A DNA stretch of 64,000 nt from Acidimicrobiia bacterium. GTDB taxonomy: Bacteria; Actinomycetota; Acidimicrobiia; IMCC26256; JAMXLJ01. Location: assembly GCA_024281095.1 (NCBI GenBank), contig JAMXLJ010000172.1, positions 1 to 64,000 of the forward strand. The letters run 5' to 3'. The translations under genes were made by a program, and so were the position numbers. The notes below the pieces were generated by a model. That model was not told the DNA's origin. It saw only the letters and a list, made by a program, of their open reading frames with translations, and searched no databases. Positions 1 through 13,436 of the stretch are shown here, piece after piece. Positions within the stretch are counted from its first letter, which is position 1; every line of letters begins with the position of its first letter.

Positions 1-2
1 TC

Positions 3-440
3 ACGGGCGGCGCAACGATGTTCGCGATCAGCGCGGAGCAGGGCTCGGTGCCCGACGAGGTCATCGGGCAACTGATGGGCGGCGACAACATCGGTGACGA
101 CCCGCAGGCTGCATGGGCCAAGGCCGCGGACCGGGCGATGGCCGCGTTCAGGACGCCGGGCGTGCTCGACAAGATGGTGAAACTGCCGTTTGGTGAGATG
201 CCCGCAGGCATCGCGCTCAACATCGCGATCTTCGACGTCTTGACCCACGCAGTCGACATCGCCCGCTCGACCGGCCAGACCGTCGACGAGACCGAGCTCG
301 TCGAGACCGCCCTCGGGCTCGGCCGGCAGATGGTGGGGCCCGAACTGCGCCAGCCGGGGGTCTTCGACGCCGAGCAGCCCGTCGCCGACGATGCGCCGCC
401 GGTCGACCGCCTGCTCGCGTTCGCCGGACGCCGCGTCTGA
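3..440 (+). CDS. TIGR03086 / mycothiol-dependent maleylpyruvate isomerase-like family protein, 5' truncated by window edge
   Basis: Frame open to window start; FDVLTHAVDIARSTGQ and C-terminal DRLLAFAGR motif resemble the family; paralogue at 1313..1903. Confidence 0.75.
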   Translation, partial: TGGATMFAISAEQGSVPDEVIGQLMGGDNIGDDPQAAWAKAADRAMAAFRTPGVLDKMVKLPFGEMPAGIALNIAIFDVLTHAVDIARSTGQTVDETELVETALGLGRQMVGPELRQPGVFDAEQPVADDAPPVDRLLAFAGRRV

Positions 441-582
441 GCGTGTGGCATCGCTGACGCCGCGTCAGGGCGTCGTTCTGGCGCGCGGTGGCAAGGACGG
501 AACAAGCTCACCGCATGAGCACTGTGCGGACGAAGCGGAGCTCCGCTCGGCGTAGCCCGCGGCAGTGGGAGCGGAGGGAGCC

Positions 583-1308
583 ATGACGTCGTCGAAGCCG
601 GCCGCGCACCTTGCCTTCCTCTGCCCGATGCCGATGGAGCTGCGCCCCGTCGTCAAGAAGCTGTCCCTGCAGAAGACGACGGTGGGCGACGTGACGGTCT
701 GGCGAGGGACGCTCGACGGCCGCGATGTCGTCGCGATCCAGACCGGCATGGGCACGCCACTCGCGCGCGCGGCAATCGAACGTCTCCTCGACGAGATGGA
801 CGTCGAGCGGGTCGTCGTCGTGGGGATCACCGGCGCGGTCGAGAACGTGACGCCGATCGGCACGATCGTGATCCCCGAGATCGTCGTGAACTCGAACACG
901 AGCGTCGAGTACCGACACGACCCGCTCGGGGACCACGAGCCACGGGGCGTGATGTGGACGACCGACGAGCTCATCACCGATCTCGAGCGCATCGCCGGGC
1001 TGCGCGAACGCGGGGTCATCTCGCTCGACATGGAGACCGCCGCGATCGCCGAGGTGTGCGAACGCGAAGGCATTCCGTGGTCGGTGTTCCGCGTGATCAG
1101 CGACCGCGCCACCGACGGAAGCGTCGACGAAGAGGTCTTCCGCATGAGCAACCAGGACGGGTCACCGAACCCGCGCGCGGTAGCCCGCTACTTCCTGACC
1201 CATCCCGGCCGGATCCCGCAGATGATGCGGCTCGCACGCGGCGCGAAGCTCGCGACCGAACGGGCCGCCGACGTCGCGATCGACGCGGCCCGTCAAGTGC
1301 CCGCCTGA
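583..1308 (+). CDS. Nucleoside phosphorylase-like / MTA-SAH nucleosidase family protein
   Basis: GMGTPLARAAIERLL, GITGAV, SLDMETAAIAEVCE and FRVISDRA motifs; start chosen at MTSSKP. Confidence 0.7.
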   Translation: MTSSKPAAHLAFLCPMPMELRPVVKKLSLQKTTVGDVTVWRGTLDGRDVVAIQTGMGTPLARAAIERLLDEMDVERVVVVGITGAVENVTPIGTIVIPEIVVNSNTSVEYRHDPLGDHEPRGVMWTTDELITDLERIAGLRERGVISLDMETAAIAEVCEREGIPWSVFRVISDRATDGSVDEEVFRMSNQDGSPNPRAVARYFLTHPGRIPQMMRLARGAKLATERAADVAIDAARQVPA

Positions 1309-1312
1309 GCTG

Positions 1313-1903
1313 TCAACGAGCCGGCGGCGACCAGGCCGGGTCGCGGCCGGCGAGTGCGACGACCCGATCGATCAGCGGCGCGTCGTCGGCGACCTCGACC
1401 GGCGGTCCGAACGGTCCGTTCGGCTGCGTCGCGCCGGACGCGGTGAACCGGGTCAAGAAGCCGTGTACGGCCTCCAACGACTCGGCGTCGCACGTGTACG
1501 GCTGCCCCGTCGCGCGAGCCACGTCCCAACCGTGGACCACCAGCTCGTCGAGCGCGACGAGACCCGCGGTCTCGCCGGGCAGCTCGACGCCGCCGGCCTG
1601 CGTCATACCGGTCCACGCCTGCGGGTCGCGCCACGCTTCGGCGAGGTCGGTGAGATGCCGCATGGTCTTCGAGCGGAACCGCCCGTCGAGGCGCGATGCA
1701 TCACCGGATGGCGCACCGGCAGTCGCGCCGCCCAGCTCCTTACGTGCCGCCGCGGTCAGCCCGAGGCTCAGCCCGTCGACGTGGTCGACGAGGTCGCCGA
1801 GCGTGTAGGCGCGGCACGGCGTGGGCGCCTGCAGCTGGTCGTCGGCCACGCCGGTGAGCAGCTCGGCCATCCGGCGGGCCGCCGGGGTCAGGTCGACGGT
1901 CAT
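1313..1903 (-). CDS. TIGR03086 family (DinB/MDMPI-like) protein
   Basis: MTVDLTPAARRMAELLTGVADDQLQAPTPCRAYTLGDLVDHVDG and VVHGWDVARATGQ motifs. Confidence 0.8.
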   Translation of the reverse strand: MTVDLTPAARRMAELLTGVADDQLQAPTPCRAYTLGDLVDHVDGLSLGLTAAARKELGGATAGAPSGDASRLDGRFRSKTMRHLTDLAEAWRDPQAWTGMTQAGGVELPGETAGLVALDELVVHGWDVARATGQPYTCDAESLEAVHGFLTRFTASGATQPNGPFGPPVEVADDAPLIDRVVALAGRDPAWSPPAR

Positions 1904-2027
1904 TCGGGACGCTCCTCGGCGCGGGACATGTCACCGATGAAGACCGGCGTTGGGGTCGGGATTCATCGGTTCCTGCACGGTGGGACACGTTTCACCAGGG
2001 TGCCAAAGGGTGAGACCCGCAATCGAG

Positions 2028-2675
2028 ATGAGGACCACCCGCCTGGAAGCATTCAGCGACGCCGTCTTCGCGATCGCAACGACGTTGCTCGTGCTCGACC
2101 TGCACGTGCCCCGGGGCGCCAAGGACCTCGGCTCGGCCCTTGGTGAGCAGTGGCCCGTCTACGCCGCGTACGCCCTCAGCTTCCTCACGATCGGCATCGT
2201 CTGGATCAATCACCACGCGATCTTCGACCACGTCAAGGCGGTGGACCGGCTCACCCTTGCGCTCAACCTCGTGTTCCTGTTGGTCATCGCGCTGATCCCC
2301 TTCCCAACCGCGCTGCTCGCCGAGTACCTGCAGGCGCCGGGCTGGTCGGGCCACCTGGCGGCGCTCGTGTTCGCGGGCCTCATGACGGCCATGGCGGTGC
2401 TCTTCTGCGCCGTGTGGTGGCACATCTCACGCGCCGAGCATCTCGGCTGCGATCTCGAGCGACCTCTGGTGCGCACCATGACACGCCAGTACCTCGCCGG
2501 TACCGCCGTGTACGCCGTGGCCTTGCCGGTCGCGTTCGTCAGCACCCTCGCGACGCTCGTGCTCTACGCGGGGGTGCTGATGTTCTACGTCAGTGAACCG
2601 GTCGAGCTCGCCCGTGCGCACCGCAGGCAGCCCACGATTCCCGGCGGATCGCTCACGGACCGGGTTGCGCCGTGA
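2028..2675 (+). CDS. TMEM175 / DUF1211 family potassium channel-like membrane protein
   Basis: RLEAFSDAVFAIATTLLVLDL signature; several TM segments; start moved to MRTTRLEAF. Confidence 0.85.
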   Translation: MRTTRLEAFSDAVFAIATTLLVLDLHVPRGAKDLGSALGEQWPVYAAYALSFLTIGIVWINHHAIFDHVKAVDRLTLALNLVFLLVIALIPFPTALLAEYLQAPGWSGHLAALVFAGLMTAMAVLFCAVWWHISRAEHLGCDLERPLVRTMTRQYLAGTAVYAVALPVAFVSTLATLVLYAGVLMFYVSEPVELARAHRRQPTIPGGSLTDRVAP

Positions 2676-4041
2676 CGGTGAGCGGGTTCGTGGCCTGCGA
2701 GGCGTGCAGCGCAGCGTCGGCGGCGCTGCGACCCGGCGACTCGTAGAACATCGAATCAGTAGCGCTGAGCGACGCCGCCGTACCGAGGTGCGGGTCGGTG
2801 CTCGGGATACTGCTCGTGATGCGCAGCCCGCTCGCACCGAGGGCGACGGCGTCGCCGGTGCACTGCGTCGTGGGATTGGTGTCGTTGTCCTCGTACCAGT
2901 TCGTGATCGTGATCGGCGACACCGTCGTTTCCAGCGTGTGCACATGCGTCAGCGCGCCTTGGGGACCGTCGACCTTGTCCCACTGCTGACGGCCCGCGGT
3001 GAGCGTGTCGGGCTTGCCGTCGATCGTGACACCCGTGGTGTTGAGGCTGTTCGAGTACGTCATCCCGCGCGCCGCGTTGCTGTAGTCGAAGAAGTTCATG
3101 ACACCCGGTATCTGGTGCACGCGCAGGTTCGTCACGACGTCCTCACGCTGCGCATAGAAGATGTGGGTGCGCTCGGTGTACGGGCCACTGTTCGCGCCGA
3201 TGAAGCTGCGGATCGCACGGACAGGTCCCGAGATGTTCGCCAGGAACGCGCCTTCGCCCGCGTCGAACGTGTCCTCACTACGCACGCACTGGCCCGGAGC
3301 GAACAACTCCTTCTGCCGGTCGAGGATGTCGACACCGGACGCACCGGGAGCATTCACGGTGAGACCGTCGTCGAGCCACCGGTCGTGGAACGCACGCGTG
3401 TAGAAGTTGGTCTGCACCGACGAGGTCTCGGGGTTCGGGCCCGCCGAGAGCTTGTACGTGGTCTTGTAGGCACCGGACGTCAACTGGAACGAGTAGATCA
3501 CGTAATGCCGGCCCGCGTCGGGTGACAGCGAGTTCGACGAGCGGCGGAACAGGTACGTCGACGACTGGTGCCCGTCGCGCGGATCGCCGACCGTCAGGTG
3601 CACACCGCTGCCGTGCACGACACCGGGCGGCTCAGTCGCCGGTGCCACGTCGCCCGTGTCGGCGGCCATGAAGGCGATCTCGTCGAGGTCGCCGAGCACA
3701 CCGCTGCCGCCGCCGACGAACGTGTTCGGGTCCGCGTAGACCGTCACCATGACCGGGTTGGTCGTGTTGGCCGGCTGGTTGTACGCGGTGTTCAACTCGA
3801 TCGTCTTGCGTTGGTCGACCTGGACGGGCACCTGCGTCCACGCGCCGTTCCGCCACGAGAACGCGACGATGTCGCCGACGGCCGCTCCTTCGAGCGCGGC
3901 CACCTGCGCGCCCGTGACCACGACCGGGTCGGCTTGCCGGTCGGCCAGCGATGCCGGCGCGGCCGGTGGTGCGGTAGTGCACGCGCCGAGGAACAGGAGG
4001 ACGGCGGACGCGGTGGTGACCGCGCGAAGCGCTCGATTCAC
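2653..4041 (-). CDS. Secreted lipoprotein of unknown function
   Basis: Lipobox-like signal VLLFLGAC; 462 aa; no recognised family. Confidence 0.7.
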   Translation of the reverse strand: MNRALRAVTTASAVLLFLGACTTAPPAAPASLADRQADPVVVTGAQVAALEGAAVGDIVAFSWRNGAWTQVPVQVDQRKTIELNTAYNQPANTTNPVMVTVYADPNTFVGGGSGVLGDLDEIAFMAADTGDVAPATEPPGVVHGSGVHLTVGDPRDGHQSSTYLFRRSSNSLSPDAGRHYVIYSFQLTSGAYKTTYKLSAGPNPETSSVQTNFYTRAFHDRWLDDGLTVNAPGASGVDILDRQKELFAPGQCVRSEDTFDAGEGAFLANISGPVRAIRSFIGANSGPYTERTHIFYAQREDVVTNLRVHQIPGVMNFFDYSNAARGMTYSNSLNTTGVTIDGKPDTLTAGRQQWDKVDGPQGALTHVHTLETTVSPITITNWYEDNDTNPTTQCTGDAVALGASGLRITSSIPSTDPHLGTAASLSATDSMFYESPGRSAADAALHASQATNPLTVTAQPGP

Positions 4042-4112
4042 GAGTCGTCAACGTAGCGGGCACATGCCGCGTCCGCCATGGAGGGCGCCGAACGACCGGT
4101 AACCTCGGCCCT

Positions 4113-4874
4113 GTGGCCGCGAACGTCGATCTCGACATTGTCGCGGGGTGGTTGCGAGACGCCCGCAACGTCGTGGTGCTGACCGGCGCCGGCATCTCCA
4201 CGGAGTCAGGCATCCCCGACTTCCGCGGCCCCGACGGCGTGTGGACGAAGAATCCCGCCGCGGAGAAGACCGCGACATTGTCGCACTACGTCGCCGATCC
4301 CGAGGTCCGGCGCCTGTCGTGGCGCAACCGCGTCGAGAGCCCGATGTGGCGGGCGGAGCCGAACGCCGCGCACCGCGCGCTCGCCCACCTCGAGCGCAAG
4401 GGACGGCTCGACACGCTCGTCACGCAGAACGTCGACGGCCTGCACCAGAAGGCCGGCACGTCACCGGAGATCGTGGTCGAGATCCACGGCAACGTGCACG
4501 AGGTGGTGTGCCTCGCCTGCGAGTGGCGGGGCCCGATGGAGGAGACACTCGACCGGGTGCGCGCCGGTGAGGACGACCCCGCGTGCGTGTCGTGCGGTGG
4601 GATGTTGAAGTCGGCGACGATCTCGTTCGGACAGAACCTCGTCCCGGAGGATCTCGCGCGAGCACAGCGCGCAGCCGCACGTTGCGACCTGTTCCTCGCG
4701 CTCGGCACGTCGCTCGGGGTCTATCCCGCGGCCGCCCTCCCCGACGTCGCGCTCACCAACGGCGCCCGGCTCGTCATCATGAACGCGCAGGAGACGCCCT
4801 TCGACCCCGTCGCCGATGCCGTGTCACGCGACCAGCTCGGCACGGTGCTCCCCGACCTCGTCGCCCGCGTCTGA
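4113..4874 (+). CDS. cobB: NAD-dependent protein deacylase, Sir2 family
   Basis: VVLTGAGISTESGIPDFRG, TQNVDGLHQKAG, CxxC pairs, LALGTSLGVYPAA. Confidence 0.93.
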   Translation: MAANVDLDIVAGWLRDARNVVVLTGAGISTESGIPDFRGPDGVWTKNPAAEKTATLSHYVADPEVRRLSWRNRVESPMWRAEPNAAHRALAHLERKGRLDTLVTQNVDGLHQKAGTSPEIVVEIHGNVHEVVCLACEWRGPMEETLDRVRAGEDDPACVSCGGMLKSATISFGQNLVPEDLARAQRAAARCDLFLALGTSLGVYPAAALPDVALTNGARLVIMNAQETPFDPVADAVSRDQLGTVLPDLVARV

Positions 4875-4976
4875 TCGCGGACCCCTTCGGGAATAGCCGA
4901 CCGGTGAGGTAGGGTTTCAATTGCCTGGTGCGCCCGACACCGCGCGCCACGAAGTCGTCGATCGGGAGATCCGTCA

Positions 4977-6161
4977 ATGCCGAGCTTCCGTGAGCTCCTC
5001 GCCAAGACCAAGGCCAACATCCGCGAGATCGACCCGGCCGAGGCCGAGCAGCGCTTGGGTGACGCGACCTTCCTCGACGTCCGCGAGCTCGACGAGTGGG
5101 AGCAGGGCATGGTGCCCGGCGCGGTGTTCATCCCCCGCGGCCACCTCGAGAGCCAGGTCGAGAGCCGGATCACCGACCGGGACGCGCCGGTCGTCGTCTA
5201 CTGCGCGGGCGGCACGCGCTCCGCGTTCGCGGCCGAGACCCTGCAGAGCCTCGGCTACCACGACGTCGTGTCGATGGCCGGCGGCTTCGGCCGGTGGAAG
5301 AACGAGGGCCGGCCGTGGATCACACCCGCAGTGCTCACCCCCGAGCAGCGCAACCGCTACCACCGCCACATCCTGCTGCCCGAGGTGGGCGAGGCGGGCC
5401 AGCAGAAGCTCCTGCAGAGCAAGGTGCTGCTGCTCGGCGCGGGCGGCCTCGGATCGCCGGCGGCGCTGTACCTCGCCGCGGCCGGCGTCGGCACGATCGG
5501 CATCGTCGACATGGACGTCGTCGACGCGTCGAACCTGCAGCGCCAGATCCTGCACAACGTCGATCGCATCGGCGAGCGCAAGGTCGACTCGGCCAAGAAG
5601 ACGCTCACGCAGCTGAACCCCGACGTCGACGTCGTCACCTACGACGTTCGCCTCGGCGCCGACAACGTGCTCGACATCATCGACGGCTACGACGTGATCG
5701 TCGACGGCGCCGACAACTTCCCCGTGCGGTACCTGCTCAACGACGCATCGTTGCTGAAGCGGATCCCGGTCGTGCACGGCTCGATCTTCCGGTTCGAGGG
5801 CCAGGTCACCGTGTTCGACCCCTACAACGGCCCGTGCTACCGCTGCCTGCTTCCCGAGCCGCCGCCGCCGGAGCTCGCGCCGAGCTGCGCCGAGGCCGGT
5901 GTGCTCGGCGTGCTGCCGGGGATCGTCGGGTCGGTGCAGGCGCTCGAGGCCATCAAGCTGATTCTCGACCTCGGCGACCCGTTGCGGGGCCGGCTCCTCG
6001 CCTATGACGCGCTCGAACAGAGCTTCCGCACCTTCAAGGTGCGCCGCGACCCGAAGTGCCCGGCCTGTGGCGAGGACGCCGCGCCGATCGTCATCGCCGA
6101 GTACGACGAACACTGCCTCCCCCACGCGGTGCTCGCCGACGGAGCGACCGTCGGACACTGA
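4977..6161 (+). CDS. Rhodanese-MoeB/ThiF fusion (adenylyltransferase/sulfurtransferase, MoeZ-like but rhodanese at N-terminus)
   Basis: N-term VVVYCAGGTRSAFAAETLQSLGY rhodanese loop; then LLGAGGLGSPAALYLAAAGVGTIGIVDMDVVDASNLQRQ; CYRC and CPAC zinc motifs. Confidence 0.9.
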   Translation: MPSFRELLAKTKANIREIDPAEAEQRLGDATFLDVRELDEWEQGMVPGAVFIPRGHLESQVESRITDRDAPVVVYCAGGTRSAFAAETLQSLGYHDVVSMAGGFGRWKNEGRPWITPAVLTPEQRNRYHRHILLPEVGEAGQQKLLQSKVLLLGAGGLGSPAALYLAAAGVGTIGIVDMDVVDASNLQRQILHNVDRIGERKVDSAKKTLTQLNPDVDVVTYDVRLGADNVLDIIDGYDVIVDGADNFPVRYLLNDASLLKRIPVVHGSIFRFEGQVTVFDPYNGPCYRCLLPEPPPPELAPSCAEAGVLGVLPGIVGSVQALEAIKLILDLGDPLRGRLLAYDALEQSFRTFKVRRDPKCPACGEDAAPIVIAEYDEHCLPHAVLADGATVGH

Positions 6162-6220
6162 GCGAACCGCAAGCTGAGACGCCCTGGCGCCGACGGCGAC
6201 ACGGGGCGACAATCACGCGC

Positions 6221-6673
6221 ATGTACACGACCATCGTGGTGGGCACCGACGGGTCGGAGCGGGCGGGCGTCGCGGTGCGTCAGGCGACGGAGCTCGCGGG
6301 ATTGACGGGAGCAGCGTTGCACGTGGTTCACGCGTATCAACCGGTGAACGTGAGCCAGGTTGCGATGGCCGCGGCTTCGGGGGCGCAGACCGTCGACATG
6401 GAAGCGACGAACGCCGGCCTCGCGCTCGACAGCGAGCGCATCGTCGACAACGGCGCCACGAACTGCCGACGACAAGGTATCGACGTGAAGACGCACTCCC
6501 GAGCGGGTGACCCGGCGGAGGTGCTGCTCGACGTGGCGACCGAACTCCGTGCCGATCTGATCGTGATCGGCAACCGCGGCATGACCGGTGTGCGGCGGTT
6601 CGTGTTGGGCAGTGTCCCGAACAAGATCTCGCATCACTGCCCCTGCAGCCTCCTCGTCGTCGATACGAGTTGA
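6221..6673 (+). CDS. Universal stress protein family
   Basis: MYTTIVVGTDGSERAGVAVRQA and DLIVIGNRGMTGVRRFVLGSVPNKISHHCPCSLLVV. Confidence 0.93.
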   Translation: MYTTIVVGTDGSERAGVAVRQATELAGLTGAALHVVHAYQPVNVSQVAMAAASGAQTVDMEATNAGLALDSERIVDNGATNCRRQGIDVKTHSRAGDPAEVLLDVATELRADLIVIGNRGMTGVRRFVLGSVPNKISHHCPCSLLVVDTS

Positions 6674-6688
6674 CTGGTCGCACTCGCT

Positions 6689-6711
6689 GCGGGCCGGGAT
6701 ACCCGGCCCGC
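6689..6711. terminator. Bidirectional terminator-like hairpin between convergent USP and PepA genes
   Basis: GCGGGCCGGG-ATA-CCCGGCCCGC, perfect 10-bp stem. Confidence 0.55.
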
Positions 6712-6789
6712 GGACGCTCGCCGCTCCTGCGCCAACAGAGGCGCACGCCGGGGGATGGCACCTCCTACGTCGCGTGGCGCGAGCGCGAC

Positions 6790-8283
6790 CTATGAAGACG
6801 GCTTGCTGAAGGTGGTGACGAGCTCGATGAGCGTGCGCACACCGAAGCCGGTGCCGCCCTTCACCACGTAGCCGTCGTCGCTGCTCGCCCGCGCCGGGCC
6901 CGCGATGTCGAGATGGGCCCACGGCACGCCGTTCGTGAACTCCTTGAGGAACAAGCCGGCGGTGAGCGCGCCGCCGTATCCGCCGCCGCTGACGTTCTTC
7001 ACGTCGGCGACCTCGGAGTCGAGCAGCTTTCGGTATTCCTGCGGCAGCGGCAGCGGCCAGACCGACTCGCCGACACGGTCGGCCGCGCCGCGCACCTGCG
7101 TGATCCACTCGTCGTTGTTGCCCATGAGGCCGGCGACCTTCTCGCCCAACGCGACGACGCAGGCGCCCGTGAGGGTGGCGAGGTCGATGATGGCGTCGGG
7201 CTTGGCCTCGTATGCGAGCGACAACGCGTCCGCGAGGATGAGGCGGCCTTCGGCGTCGGTGTTGAGCACCTCGACCGTCTTGCCGTTGCGAATCGTCAAC
7301 ACGTCGCCCGGACGGATCGCGTGGCCGCTCGGCATGTTCTCCACCAACGGCAGGTACGCGACGACCTTGTTCTTGACGCCGAGATCCGACAGCACCGACA
7401 TCGCGGCCGCGACCGCCGCTGCGCCCGACATGTCGGTCTTCATCGTCTCCATGCCGCCGGCCGTCTTGATCGAGAGCCCGCCGGAGTCGAAGACGACGCC
7501 CTTGCCCACGAGCGCGATCGAGCCCCGCGCCCCGGCCGGCGCATACGTCACCTGCACGAACCGGGGCTCCTGGTCGGACCCCTGGGCCACGCCGGCGACG
7601 CCGCCCATGCGCTCGCGGAGGATCTGCGTGCGGTCGAGCACCTTCACGGTGACGCCCTTGCCCCGCAGCAACTTACGGATCGCGTCCGCGAGTGCGGCCG
7701 GCGACTTCGCCGCGCTGGGCTCGTTCACCGCGTCGCGCGCCCAGGTCACCGCGTCGGAGACGCGCGCGCCGCGGTCGAGGCCGGCCTGCACGGACGCGCC
7801 GCCCTGCGTGATCACGGTCACCCGCGCCAGCTTCGACGCCTTGGCGTCGCCCTTGTACTTGAGGAACTGGTACGACCCGAGCGCGACGCCTTCGGCAAGC
7901 GCCTGCGCGACCGCGGCACGGTCGAGGCTGTCCGGAAGCGCGTCGACGAGCGTGGTCGCGGCCGATTGCACCTTCGATGCGCGTCGCGCCAGCGTCGCAC
8001 CCGCGTTGCGCACACCGTCGAGGCCGACCTGGTCGCGCTCACCCATCCCGAGGAGCACGACGGCCTTCGCACCGAGCCGGCCACCCGCCGGTACGGCGAG
8101 GGCTTCGCCGGGCGAGCCGTCGAAGCCGACCTCCTCCATGAACCCGGCGAGCGTTCCGCCGAGCGCCTCGTCGACCGCGGCGGCGCCGGCGCCGAGGGCG
8201 CGACCCGAGAACACGGGAACCGCGAGCAGGTCGGCCTTCACGCGACCGGCGTCGGTCTTGGTGGCTCGGAATGTGATCGACAA
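6790..8283 (-). CDS. pepA: Leucyl aminopeptidase (M17)
   Basis: VGKGVVFDSGGLSIKTAGGMETMKTDMSGAAAV and NTDAEGRLILADAL motifs; TTG start inferred at LSITFRATK. Confidence 0.93.
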   Translation of the reverse strand: MSITFRATKTDAGRVKADLLAVPVFSGRALGAGAAAVDEALGGTLAGFMEEVGFDGSPGEALAVPAGGRLGAKAVVLLGMGERDQVGLDGVRNAGATLARRASKVQSAATTLVDALPDSLDRAAVAQALAEGVALGSYQFLKYKGDAKASKLARVTVITQGGASVQAGLDRGARVSDAVTWARDAVNEPSAAKSPAALADAIRKLLRGKGVTVKVLDRTQILRERMGGVAGVAQGSDQEPRFVQVTYAPAGARGSIALVGKGVVFDSGGLSIKTAGGMETMKTDMSGAAAVAAAMSVLSDLGVKNKVVAYLPLVENMPSGHAIRPGDVLTIRNGKTVEVLNTDAEGRLILADALSLAYEAKPDAIIDLATLTGACVVALGEKVAGLMGNNDEWITQVRGAADRVGESVWPLPLPQEYRKLLDSEVADVKNVSGGGYGGALTAGLFLKEFTNGVPWAHLDIAGPARASSDDGYVVKGGTGFGVRTLIELVTTFSKPSS

Positions 8284-8323
8284 CGGGGCCTCCGGTGGGG
8301 TGAGGTCGGTGGAGTGGTTGACG

Positions 8324-8890
8324 TCAGTGCGACTGGTGACGGTCGGGACGCGACGGCAGGAACTCACCTTCCTGCCAGCGCGCCAGCGTCCACACCAGGT
8401 CGGCCAGACGATTGAGGTAGGGCACGACGTGGCTCTCCGGCTCGAGCCACCCCGCGCGGGTGGCCGCCACGCTCTCACGTTCCGCCCGCCGCACGATCGC
8501 GCGTGCGAGATCGAGCGCGGCCGACACCCGGTTCGCTCCGGGCAACACGAACTCGCGCGGCGGCTCGAACCGCGCCGTCACGTCGTCGATGACGGGCTCG
8601 AGGGTGCTGACCATCTCGGCGGTCACGAGCGACACACCGGGCGCCAACTTCGCCCGGTTCGCCCTTTCGGTCGCGAGCTCCGCGCCCACGACGAACAACT
8701 CGCGCTGCAACCGCACGAGGAGGTCGAACAACTCGGTGCCGGGGTCGCACTCGGCCCGCGCCAGACCGAGTGCGGCGACGGCCTCGTCGACCTCACCGTA
8801 CGCGGCAGGACCGATGCCGTCCTTGGTGACGCGGCCGCCGTAGAGGAGCCCGGTCGTGCCGTCGTCGCCGGTGCGCGTGTACACCTTCAT
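8324..8890 (-). CDS. Cob(I)yrinic acid a,c-diamide adenosyltransferase (PduO/MMAB type)
   Basis: MKVYTRTGDDGTTGLLYGGRVTKD, FVLPGANRVSAALDLARAIVRRAER. Confidence 0.93.
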   Translation of the reverse strand: MKVYTRTGDDGTTGLLYGGRVTKDGIGPAAYGEVDEAVAALGLARAECDPGTELFDLLVRLQRELFVVGAELATERANRAKLAPGVSLVTAEMVSTLEPVIDDVTARFEPPREFVLPGANRVSAALDLARAIVRRAERESVAATRAGWLEPESHVVPYLNRLADLVWTLARWQEGEFLPSRPDRHQSH

Positions 8891-8980
8891 CGCCGCCGAG
8901 TGTAGGAGCCCCGCCGTGGAAGGCCCTCGGGCCGAAACGGATCCGGGGGCCCGCGGGCGCTCCATTAGCCTGGTTGGACC

Positions 8981-12457
<3,477 letters not shown>

Positions 12458-12539
12458 CGGGCCGCGGGGTACGCGCGCACCGACGCTGCGCCGGCGCGAG
12501 CGCATCGCGACCTTCAGCCGTTCGTTCGAACGCGGCGCG

Positions 12540-13436
12540 ATGTCGTTGCGCGAATGGAGCAGCCGCCATGTGCGCGTGCTCGCAGCGTTCGCAGCCGCCG
12601 CGTTCGTCGTCTTGTCCGTCATCGGCTTCCGCGAGTACTCGCGCCTGGACCTTCACCCGAAGCTGTGGCTGGTCGCGCCGGCCGCAGTCGTGGGGACGTT
12701 GCTGCTGACGCTGCTCAATGCGGGCGAGTACACCTGCGGCGCAGTACTCGCGCGCCACAACCCGGACTTTGCCGAGGCGATGACGGTGAGCGTCGCCGGC
12801 GGCGCGGCGAACCTCCTGCCGCTTCCCGGCGGCTTCCTGGTGCGCAACTACGCGATCGTGTCGGCCGGAGCCACGTTCGCCGGCGCAATGGGCGGGACCG
12901 TCATCACTGGTGTCGCGTGGATCGCGACGACCGCGGTGATCGTCGGCGCGATCGTCGCGGGCTCGGACGCCGCTCTCGGTGTGCCGGTCGTCGTCGTGGG
13001 CGCAGCACTGCTCGTCGCGAGCGCCGTGGTGATCCTGCGGCGGGTACCGGGCCGGCGGGGCAGGCTGTTGCTGCTGTCGCTCGTAGGCGTCGAGGTGCTG
13101 ACCGTCGCCGTGGAGGTCGGGCGATACTGGCTCGTGCTCGCCGCGCTCGGCGCCCATCCCAACCTCCTGCGCACCATGCCGTTCGTCTCCGCGAGCGTGA
13201 TCGCAACCGCGAGCCTGGTGTTCCCCGGCGGGCTGGGTGTGCGCGAAGCCCTTGCCGGCGGGTTCTCCGCCGCCGCGGGCCTCCCCGGCGCGGTGGGCAT
13301 CGCCGCGTCCGCACTCGATCGCGTCGTGGTCACGGTCATGTTCGCTCTCGACGCGGCTCTGCTCGCGCTCTGGCGCCGGTTCCGGCGGAGTGCGGCACCG
13401 CCAACTGCGATGGCAGGCAACGAGGGCGGGCGGTGA
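12540..13436 (+). CDS. Lysylphosphatidylglycerol synthase TM region-like (UPF0104) membrane protein
   Basis: Polytopic; NLLPLPGGFLVRNYAIV and FPGGLGVREALAGGF motifs; an upstream TTG start at 12450 overlapping the metH stop is also possible. Confidence 0.7.
   Translation: MSLREWSSRHVRVLAAFAAAAFVVLSVIGFREYSRLDLHPKLWLVAPAAVVGTLLLTLLNAGEYTCGAVLARHNPDFAEAMTVSVAGGAANLLPLPGGFLVRNYAIVSAGATFAGAMGGTVITGVAWIATTAVIVGAIVAGSDAALGVPVVVVGAALLVASAVVILRRVPGRRGRLLLLSLVGVEVLTVAVEVGRYWLVLAALGAHPNLLRTMPFVSASVIATASLVFPGGLGVREALAGGFSAAAGLPGAVGIAASALDRVVVTVMFALDAALLALWRRFRRSAAPPTAMAGNEGGR

Noticed and set aside
1934-1969. CCGATGAA/TTCATCGG 8-bp inverted repeat between divergent TIGR03086 and TMEM175 genes
   Set aside because: Short arms and wide spacing; chance occurrence not excluded
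6905-8905. 666-aa plus-strand ORF
   Set aside because: Antisense to pepA and the cobalamin adenosyltransferase
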